64,000 nt of DNA from Carposina sasakii (lineage: Eukaryota; Arthropoda; Insecta; Lepidoptera; Carposinidae). The DNA lies in assembly GCA_014607495.2 (NCBI GenBank), contig CP053148.1:11098001-11162000 (forward strand), given 5' to 3'. Shown here piece by piece: positions 59,201-64,000 of this stretch. The notes below the pieces were generated by a model. It was not told the DNA's origin. It saw nothing but the letters and a program-made list of their open reading frames with translations, and ran no database searches. Each line of letters starts with the position of its first letter. Position 1 is the first letter of the stretch. A program made the translations under genes and the position numbers.

Positions 59201-62200
59201 TTTAGATCTTTTAAACTAAGCAACGGATTAAGATGCGGCCTATGTCCTTTCTTAGGCTCTAGACTACCAGTATACCAAATTTCAATTAAATTGGTTCTGT
59301 AGCTATGGCGTTAAAGCGCCATAATGTAACTAGCGATCGCCCACGACTTCGTTCGCGTGAGGGGCATTACATCCGTGCGAAGCCCAGGCGGGTCCCCCTA
59401 GTTATACATATAAACCTTCTTCTTGAATCACTATATCTATTTAAAAAACCGTATCAAAATCCGTTGCATAGTTTTAGACATCTAAGCATACATGGCCGCG
59501 TAGTGCTGTCAGATGGCCGCGTGGTGCCGGCAGAGTAGAATTCGTACCACCCCACATGTCTACCCGTGGGTTTCGCACGAGGCGATTAAGGGTTCCCAGG
59601 AGGCGGGCAGCAGCGCCTCCCGTGTTGACAACATAGTCCAAAATACAAACTGCGGTCACCGACCCGTCTGCCCAGCGTGGTGAATATGGGCAAATACCCC
59701 TTATGGCAGTCTTGTGGTGTGCCCTAGGGGAGGCTTATATCCAGCAGTGGACTGCAATAGGCTGATGATGATGATGAAGCATACATAGGGACGGACAGCG
59801 GGAAGCGACTTTGTTTTTTAATATGTAGTGATGATTATGATTAAGTAAGGATTACGTACCTTGACGCTGTCTTCCCAGCGAGTCTGTTCATCCGCTAACG
59901 CCTGTGTGAGTTTCCCCGCGCGGGAGAGCCGCGCCGCCGCGAGGTCAACGTCCGCTTGCAGCTTTATACGCTCCTCTTCTACCACCTGTCATACGTCACA
60001 AATGGTATAACGATTACGTATGATTTTAAATGCCATTTTATGGTTACCAGAAACGATTATTATAATTAAACTAGCTGTAGCCCACGGCTCCACTCACGTG
60101 GATGTCGCTTATTGCGTTAAGGGGCATAAAAATAGTTTACGCTCTATTCTCAGACCTACCGTAGGTACACACAAAATTTCAAGCCGTTTTGGAGTATATA
60201 TATTAGTAACTAAAACCGCGACACGAGAATTTTATAATTATGTCATTTACATATAAAAAATGGCATTTTGTAAAGGAGGAAAATAAAGGTGATTTTTATA
60301 CGTATGGAACGTTTTTGGGAAAATTAGAAATTGTCTCGATAATTTTCACGCTATTGGCCTACCACTCATTCCTGCCACTGTAACTCCTGCAAGCTAGGCA
60401 ATTTTAGAAAATCCAGTTTTCACATTAGTCAAGTTATTCTTTTGCGAAAGTGTATTATTGCGATCTTTCGATATGAATACAAAGAAAATATTGTCGTCTA
60501 GCCTATTATAAGTACCTATAGTGTAAGTATAATTAAATTACGGTCGCAGTGTCAAACTGATATAATATCTAAAATGAAAGATTGACATAAGTACCCTGAG
60601 TTCGCCCATCATTTTCTCCAGCATGGCTTCGATGGCTTCTACTTCTTTCTGCTTCGCTTTCAGGACCGCCATTACACTCTTTAGTATTGCTGCCGCCTCT
60701 TTGTGCCTTTAAATATAAACATAAAGATATATAGACTTTGGAAGTGTTTGTTCAAGCTTTCATGCTTTTCTGTCTCACATAATAGTCATTGGCTAGAGCG
60801 AGAAAAATAGTGGAAATGTTTAAGGACGAGGTGGAATTCTCAATAGTATTCTTCCCTTAATATGCAATGTTCAATCTCTAAATAAATCGTTATGGAAATA
60901 TTTAGGTTTTAATTTAGGGCCGCGTCCCCATTAGGCGAACAGTGAGCGGCTGACTGTTTGCTGACTGAGTGGCGTATCGGTCACTAACTCAATATCAACT
61001 AAGCGGCGAACTAAAGCGTATTAGCTGCAAATCAGGTGCACACAGAATGAGTCGGCAAGCGAAACGTCGCAAACTGCGTACATTACGCGCTGTAGGGACA
61101 CTCCATTTAAAATGTATAGGGAGGCAAACTGGAAGCAAACTGTCAGCCGCTCACTGTTCGCCTAATGGGACGCGGCCTTAGGGTCGATTTTTTCAATGGT
61201 AAGATTACTTTAGTTTTTTTTTATCTTTCATCCTTCTTTCATAAGAGAGAAGGATAATACTGTCACTGTCTTGATCGAGTTTTAAAGAAAGAGAGCATCA
61301 ACTACCTAAATACTTCAGATAGGTTATCTGACCATTGGAAAATCGTTCTTAATAGAAATGAAATATACTTACTTCAGTATTTTGGGCTCAACAACCCTGA
61401 AGACTTTTGCATACATGTCGATAGCTTGCACCCAGAGCACCATAGAACGACACACCTAAACAAACATACAAAAGTTTAAAATATGCCACTTGTTACCTTT
61501 ACATAACATGAAGCTAACATCATTTAGCTTTGACGTTCGTTATCGTATACAGGATGTAACAAAAGGGGTATGTTAAGCGAAAAGCTATGTAAATAACCTA
61601 CTAAAAGGAATCTACCCACAAAATTTCAGACTCAATATCACATGTTTATTTTTCCAAATAGTAAAGAGAATTTACACACCTCAGGAATGTTCCTACAATC
61701 TTCTTGTAAAATAAACATGTGATTTCGGGTCTCAAATTTTGGAAATAGGTTCTCTATAGTGGGCTATTTACATAGCTTTTCGCTTAACATACCCTTTCTG
61801 TTACACCTTGTATACGATAATGCTGATTCATAGGTACTTCAATTGCGGTTATACTTTACTATCGGACGCTCAAAGTTTAGATCCATAAAAATAAATAGTC
61901 ATCATCATGATCAGCCTATTGCACTCCACTGCTGGACGTAGGCCTCCCCCGGGGCACGCCACAAGACTGCCATGGGGGATATTTGCCCATAGTCACCACG
62001 CTGGGCAGGCGGGTTCGTGACCGAAAAATAAATAGTAAATAACCCAATATAATATAGTTACCCTGGAAACTTTGACTACGGTGTCGGGATTAAAGTCTTT
62101 ATGCGTCAGATAAACTTTGATCTTCTTCAGCAGGGCATCTGGGATGTGATCCTTGTCATATTCCTCTAGTTTACCGATGAAGTTCACATCTGCTAGCAAC

Positions 62201-63889
62201 TTCTTTGTGGAATCCCAATCGGGCCTGGAAAATTAAAGCACATTTGGAAGATAAATTCGTATAAAAGGATAAAGTTACAAATCTCATGCGACTGTTAAAC
62301 AATTTAAGTATCTTTTCGATGTAATTAACGGTTTTAGTATATGCATGTATAATTTGAGAACGATATTCGGCTTAGTGTTTTTCTCTGATTAGTTATTTTA
62401 AAATTACAATTAGTGCGTAGCCAAAACTGAGTTATTCAGTAAAATTTTTTAAACATAATTATATGTATATATTATATGTTAGGTATGCATTTGCCATTAG
62501 AAATTACAAATCGTTACGTTAATGTAAAACGGCCAACCAAATACATTTAGGGGTAACAGCGTGATGTAGTCAAAGAAACAATGTAATTGGTTAACTACTT
62601 AACGTTAACGTGAACGAGTAAAAATTGCAAACACACACTCAGCAAACTCGTACATAACCTAAATTTAAATGAAAACTACAGTTACTAAGGTTTAAAATAG
62701 CTTAAATAGCAAACTTAGAAAAGCAGCAATGTACAACTCACTTAGCTCCTAATAGGATACAAACAGGCTCCATAACGAATCGTACAAGCGCTGGAGGCTT
62801 TTGGAACGCTTTTAGCTCATTAATATCCGCTTTATTAAGTGCTTTTAGCGCGTTCTGGGCCGCTTCCATAGCCGGCATCGCCAGAGCCAAGTCTGCTTTG
62901 GCTTCGTCTGCTATTTCCTTTACCTCTTCTGCTTTTATCTGTATGTGAACGCATAGATTATTTGAATTATTTCTTTGCTCAGTTCTATCATAATCCTACA
63001 AATATGTGCATAATGCATTTATAAAATGTTTGTGAGGATGGATGTATGTGTGTATAGGTTTATAATGTCTGTTACTCATTCACGAAAAAGCTACACGTTC
63101 ATACACTACGTACATGTTCATAGTAAATTGCGTTAATAATAAAATTGATAAACCGCGCGATGTGTTTCGATAGTTACAATTTATTTAGATAACTATTAAA
63201 ATATAGTAATGAGTGACAAAGAAAGATACAGTTAGTATGAGCGCAAAAGAGATAGCAATACTTTATAAGCCGCGTCACTGTCATAAATTATGAAAACTGA
63301 AATATGGACTTAAAATTGACAGCCCATATGTTGGACTCGAATTATGATTTAAATAATAAAAAATATAAGTTACCGGTGAAATGTAATTCCTAAGCTTTTA
63401 TTACACAATGCAAAATATTTTTTACATCTCGTATGACACACGGAGGCAAATTTTATTTATTTAACTTCTTTGAAACTTAAACATAAGCACGTCTATGGTC
63501 ATGAAGAGCTCGGCGCATACTAAATAAATATTGGACAAAGCTCATACGTATATTTAAAGATCTAAAACCGTGTTCGAGAAGGCTACTCAAAAGAAAAAAA
63601 ACCTCATTGATGCTAACTAATAAAATAAATAACTAGCGAAAAGTGTTAGTGTGTATTACAATGTATGCCACGTCTTTTAGAATAATGGGCGTGACAAAGT
63701 ACAATTTTATACCTTAGCTTCAGCTTCGTCCTTCATGACAGCCTGCTTGACCGTGTCAGCCGCTTTCTGCTCCACTTTAAGTCGGTTGACTAGGGCGATG
63801 CCTTCCGCGGCCTTCTTGGCGAGGATCGGCTCCATTTCGCGGACCTGCTGCTCCATCACACCCACCACGTCGTATGTCTCGTACAGTTT
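43989..63889 (-). CDS. DNAH6: axonemal dynein heavy chain, DNAH6 class, 3' part of gene
   Basis: 24 exons, 5' to 3': 63889-63713, 62938-62742, 62224-62062, 61455-61373, 60706-60595, 59985-59860, 58236-58076, 57235-57094, 56703-56518, 56050-55878, 55664-55484, 54890-54711, 53711-53478, 53216-53070, 52602-52412, 51914-51713, 51106-50866, 50285-50085, 49490-49249, 48891-48601, 48166-48014, 45801-45604, 44601-44478 and 44218-43989. They join without a frame break to 1444 residues plus stop. Order: stalk and microtubule-binding domain, AAA5, AAA6, C-terminal domain. The end [18 protein letters not shown] and [19 protein letters not shown] are the DNAH6 pattern rather than DNAH3/7/12. Known role: single-headed inner-arm dynein of cilia and flagella; in insects probably sperm or sensory cilia. 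AAA1-4 and the tail lie to the right of the window. Confidence 0.93.
44641..45450. mobile_element. hairpin MITE with TTTCCACTCCGA ends
   Basis: Left TTTCCACTCCGATCAACTAG at 44641 and right TTAGTTGGTCGGAGTGGAAA ending at 45450 are inverted copies; AGTTGTTCC motifs are repeated inside both ends. Non-coding. The class is unknown. Confidence 0.65.
44955..45002 (-). repeat. short-element head fragment
   Basis: The minus strand reads CTAGTGACCCGCCCCTGCTT then CGCACGGGTAC, a head common to lepidopteran SINE-like repeats. The 3' end was not traced. Confidence 0.5.
45843..47881 (+). pseudogene. RTE LINE ORF2 remnant: linker, reverse transcriptase, C-terminus
   Basis: Readable in three blocks. 45843-46283 is the linker between endonuclease and RT ([18 protein letters not shown]). 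46547-47188 holds RT motifs: [11 protein letters not shown] (motif A), [13 protein letters not shown] (motif B) and LRFADNIVV (motif C). 47192-47881 is the thumb and C-terminus, with [20 protein letters not shown], ending at a normal stop. A frame change falls between 46283 and 46547. A TAA at 47186-47188 interrupts two blocks that are otherwise in frame. Motif C has FADN where active enzymes have FADD, so a catalytic Asp is lost. Dead element. Confidence 0.88.
45845..47889 (+). mobile_element. 5'-truncated RTE-type LINE with 12-bp target-site duplication
   Basis: The 12-base sequence ATACGCATAAGT occurs at 45833-45844 and 47890-47901, exactly flanking 2045 bases of LINE. The 3' end finishes with ATGATGAAGATGA, the short-repeat tail typical of RTE elements rather than poly(A). 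It lies in a DNAH6 intron, antisense to the gene. The endonuclease domain is lost by 5' truncation. Confidence 0.9.
48167..48600 (-). other. DNAH6 intron with CA microsatellite and RTE 3'-end piece
   Basis: Holds a (CA)n run at about 48300-48325 directly followed by an antisense RTE-derived repeat (48327-48530). Confidence 0.6.
48300..48530 (-). repeat. (CA)n microsatellite and RTE 3'-end-derived repeat
   Basis: About 12 CA units, then TTGCACTCCACTGCTGGACG, the reverse of the RTE 3' end. The order fits a retroelement 3' tail that has changed from ATG-type repeats to CA. Confidence 0.6.
48892..49248 (-). other. DNAH6 intron with small hairpin MITE
   Basis: Contains the inverted pair at 48982-49131; nothing else recognised. 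Confidence 0.55.
48982..49131. repeat. 150-base hairpin, GGGCGTTTTTACACTAGAC ends
   Basis: Left GGGCGTTTTTACACTAGAC and right GTCTAGTGGAAGAACGCCC are inverted with few mismatches. The centre has repeated GTCGTGTCGTGG motifs in both halves. A small non-coding MITE or foldback. Confidence 0.65.
49491..50084 (-). other. DNAH6 intron with SINE-like repeat
   Basis: Contains copy 2 of the CATCAGCTGCATCTC family (49570-49775); the rest is AT-rich with nothing recognised. Confidence 0.55.
49570..49775 (+). repeat. SINE-like dispersed repeat (CATCAGCTGCATCTC family), copy 2
   Basis: Matches the family from TGCATGTCGTAGG-like sequence through CTAGCAACTTGTCACTGA and CGGCTAAACATGGCTGTGGG to TTTCGGGAGCACTGCC. 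Diverged at the 5' end. Confidence 0.55.
50286..50865 (-). other. DNAH6 intron, nothing recognised
   Basis: 580 bases between normal splice borders with no repeat or frame that I can support. Confidence 0.5.
51178..51341. mobile_element. small TA-flanked MITE, GGTGTAACA ends
   Basis: Left CAGGGTGTAACAGAAC after TA and right TTTGTTACACCATG before TA. 164 bases, related to the longer hairpin at 61550-61810 (shared AAGGTTCTCTAT and GGGCTATTT blocks). Confidence 0.65.
51415..51648 (+). repeat. SINE-like dispersed repeat (CATCAGCTGCATCTC family), copy 3
   Basis: A fuller copy: GATGCGGGGCTTCACTAG, ACATCAGCTGCATCTC, CTAGCAACTTGTCACTGATG, then ATTTCGGAAATACAGCCGTG and a TATAAATTTATG tail. Confidence 0.65.
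51915..52411 (-). other. DNAH6 intron, nothing recognised
   Basis: About 500 AT-rich bases without repeat ends or frames I can support. Confidence 0.5.
52603..53069 (-). other. DNAH6 intron with a small hairpin
   Basis: The inverted pair GCAATGCGACAGCAAAAATT (about 52916) and AATTTTTGCTTTCTCATTGC (about 53014) spans roughly 52910-53040. Otherwise nothing recognised. Confidence 0.5.
53478..58236 (-). CDS. DNAH6: DNAH6 AAA5 and start of AAA6 exons (7 exons)
   Basis: Residues 287-705. AAA5 begins [20 protein letters not shown] and includes [20 protein letters not shown] and [20 protein letters not shown]. It is followed by [20 protein letters not shown] and [20 protein letters not shown], the conserved dynein block between AAA5 and AAA6. 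Then come [13 protein letters not shown] and [17 protein letters not shown]. These blocks lack a full P-loop, as is normal for AAA5/6 of axonemal dyneins. Confidence 0.9.
53712..54710 (-). other. DNAH6 intron holding a full-length SINE-like element
   Basis: The first ~290 bases are AT-rich and unmarked; the rest is the element at 54003-54708. Confidence 0.6.
54003..54708 (+). mobile_element. SINE-like element with GCCCGCGACTTCGTCCGCG head
   Basis: Head CTAGCTGTGCCCGCGACTTC at 54003. The 3' part reads CAAATTTCATTTAAATCGGT, CAGACAGACAGAG and the tail TTTATAATATTAGTAAGGAT. Head and tail match the family at 10789-11583, but this copy has a ~600-base AT-rich middle instead of the 127-bp array. 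The family appears Lepidoptera-typical (Metulj-like, from memory). Confidence 0.65.
54891..55483 (-). other. DNAH6 intron, nothing recognised
   Basis: About 590 bases with no repeat ends or frame that I can support. Confidence 0.5.
56051..56517 (-). other. DNAH6 intron, nothing recognised
   Basis: About 470 bases of ordinary AT-rich intron. Confidence 0.5.
56704..57093 (-). other. DNAH6 intron with SINE-like repeat
   Basis: Contains copy 4 of the CATCAGCTGCATCTC family (56742-56943) and about 150 bases of unmarked sequence. Confidence 0.6.
56742..56943 (+). repeat. SINE-like dispersed repeat (CATCAGCTGCATCTC family), copy 4
   Basis: GATCCGGGGCTTTACTAGCA, ACATCAGCTGCATCTC, AAACTTGCCACTGATC and AACGTGGCTGTAGGAACTCC are shared landmarks with the other copies. 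Confidence 0.65.
57236..58075 (-). other. DNAH6 intron with RTE-derived repeat
   Basis: Contains the antisense RTE 3'-end repeat at 57503-57745; about 270 bases on its left and 330 on its right show nothing clear. Confidence 0.55.
57503..57745 (-). repeat. RTE 3'-end-derived repeat, longer antisense copy
   Basis: Starts CAGCCTATTGCAGTCCACCG, then GGACGTAGGCCTTCCC, ACCACGCTGGG, CAGCACGGGAGGCGCTGCTA and ACGATACCCACGGG. It pairs in inverse orientation with 59546-59779 over about 230 bases. Confidence 0.65.
58290..58930. repeat. GC-rich, repeat-like segment
   Basis: Base composition is far more GC-rich than the surrounding intron. Both a plus-strand frame (58315-58545) and a minus-strand frame (58594-58860) are open, but neither matches a protein I know. 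Probably part of an unplaced mobile element. Confidence 0.35.
58980..59155 (-). repeat. SINE-like element head, reverse copy
   Basis: On the minus strand from about 59155: CTAGTGGGCGCCCGCGACTT, then CTGCAGAAAAAAC, TATCCGGGATAAAAAGTAGT and GGTATCAGCTAACCCC, as in related repeats. Confidence 0.6.
59546..59779 (+). repeat. RTE 3'-end-derived repeat with ATG-rich tail
   Basis: Ends GAGGCTTATATCCAGCAGTG, GACTGCAATAGGCTGATGAT and further ATG units. The last codons resemble the RTE C-terminus of 45845-47889 (GEAYVQQWT versus GEAYIQQWT). Confidence 0.65.
59860..63889 (-). CDS. DNAH6: DNAH6 stalk and microtubule-binding domain exons (6 exons)
   Basis: Residues 1-286 of the visible protein. Residues 1 to about 108 form the outgoing coiled coil, with long Glu/Lys/Ala runs. 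Residues ~109-205 are the microtubule-binding tip ([20 protein letters not shown], then [15 protein letters not shown]). From about 206 to 286 runs the returning coiled coil, ending in the family motif [13 protein letters not shown]. The first visible exon starts in phase 0 with a normal acceptor, so the gene clearly continues beyond 63889 to the right. Introns here are 250-1600 bases long. Confidence 0.9.
59986..60594 (-). other. DNAH6 intron with degenerate short element
   Basis: A decayed head at about 60069 (CTAGCTGTAGCCCACGGCTC) and a short-element-like CAAAATTTCAAGCCGTTTTG at about 60172. The rest is unmarked. Confidence 0.45.
60707..61372 (-). other. DNAH6 intron with hairpin MITE
   Basis: Holds the inverted-repeat element at 60916-61180; flanks unmarked. 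Confidence 0.6.
60916..61180. mobile_element. hairpin MITE with GGCCGCGTCCC ends
   Basis: Left GGCCGCGTCCCCATTAGGCG and right CGCCTAATGGGACGCGGCC, continuing inwards with AACAGTGAGCGGCTGAC and GTCAGCCGCTCACTGTT. The arms are about 45-50 bases, total about 265. Non-coding. Confidence 0.7.
61550..61810. mobile_element. TA-flanked hairpin MITE, GGTGTAACA family
   Basis: Left CAGGATGTAACAAAAGGGGT and right (reversed) CAAGGTGTAACAGAAAGGGT, then TATGTTAAGCGAAAAGCTAT in both arms. TA on each side; 261 bases, nearly a full hairpin. A shorter relative is at 51178-51341. Confidence 0.75.
61899..62023 (-). repeat. RTE 3'-end fragment, antisense
   Basis: CATCATCATGATCAGCCTAT, TGCACTCCACTGCTGGACGT, AGGCCTCCCCCGGGGCACGC: the reverse of the RTE 3' end with its ATG tail. 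Confidence 0.65.
62225..62741 (-). other. DNAH6 intron, nothing recognised
   Basis: About 520 AT-rich bases without clear features. Confidence 0.5.
62939..63712 (-). other. DNAH6 intron, nothing recognised
   Basis: About 770 AT-rich bases. No repeat ends or coding frame that I can support. Confidence 0.5.
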
Positions 63890-64000
63890 CTGTTACACAC
63901 AATAGTTATATGAGGGGTAACGAGTACCGTGAACTCCTTAAGCATGATTGTTTCTACAGTGTAAAGTGGGAACGAAACTCTTCTATGATCACAGGTGGAT

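Larger units (their letters stand above)
58237..59859 (-). other. DNAH6 intron rich in repeats
   Basis: 1.6 kb: a GC-rich stretch at 58290-58930 that looks like decayed mobile DNA (no family recognised), a reverse short-element head (58980-59155), a second head fragment at 59326-59402, and an RTE-derived repeat (59546-59779). Confidence 0.55.
61456..62061 (-). other. DNAH6 intron with MITE and RTE fragment
   Basis: Nearly filled by the hairpin at 61550-61810 and the antisense RTE 3' end at 61899-62023. Confidence 0.6.

Noticed and set aside
1..64000. CRISPR arrays, bacterial operons, viral genomes
   Set aside because: The tandem repeats here lack unique spacers and repeats of CRISPR size, all genes are intron-split eukaryotic genes, and no viral protein signature was seen.

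Overview
This window looks like nuclear DNA of an insect, most likely a butterfly or moth. The genes are split by GT-AG introns and carry insect-type orthologues. The introns are AT-rich and full of repeats that I recognise as typical of Lepidoptera: RTE-type LINE ends with ATG-rich tails, short elements opening with GCCCGCGACTTCGTCCGCG-like heads, and TA-flanked Tc1/mariner and MITE elements. The species cannot be named from sequence alone.

Four protein-coding genes are present. (1) 275-17587, plus strand: a CECR2/dikar-type bromodomain chromatin protein, 8 exons seen, with the first coding codons lying upstream of the recognised exons; its 3' UTR runs to about 18430. (2) 22029-22415, minus strand: prefoldin subunit 1, a complete single-exon gene. 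(3) 24921-39344, plus strand: the WAC (wacky) WW-domain adaptor, 10 exons, 497 residues, complete; two Tc1/mariner transposons sit in its introns. (4) 43989-63889, minus strand: the 3' part of an axonemal dynein heavy chain of the DNAH6 class. Its 24 exons code for 1444 residues from the stalk to the stop codon; the 5' part of the gene lies beyond the right edge. WAC and the dynein gene converge. All splice junctions were chosen so that the reading phase is kept across every intron; one dynein intron uses a GC donor.

The rest is introns and intergenic DNA rich in mobile elements, several with readable boundaries. A TA-flanked long-inverted-repeat element at 8639-13111 has been broken open by two later insertions. 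A second long-inverted-repeat element lies at 30058-31406. A DD34E Tc1-like element lies at 32792-34062. A decayed mariner at 36540-37614 is nested in an older MITE at 36391-37815. A 5'-truncated RTE LINE at 45845-47889 has a 12-bp target duplication, and another truncated LINE at 28248-28718 has a 21-bp duplication. Several hairpin MITE families recur across the window, and a 127-bp tandem array recurs inside two copies of one short-element family.

The genes belong to unrelated processes: chromatin remodelling, cotranslational folding of actin and tubulin, transcription-coupled H2B ubiquitination, and ciliary or flagellar motility. I see no operon-like logic. I did not find a clearly new biological system; the most useful leads are the GC-AG intron, the nested transposon histories and the array-bearing short elements.
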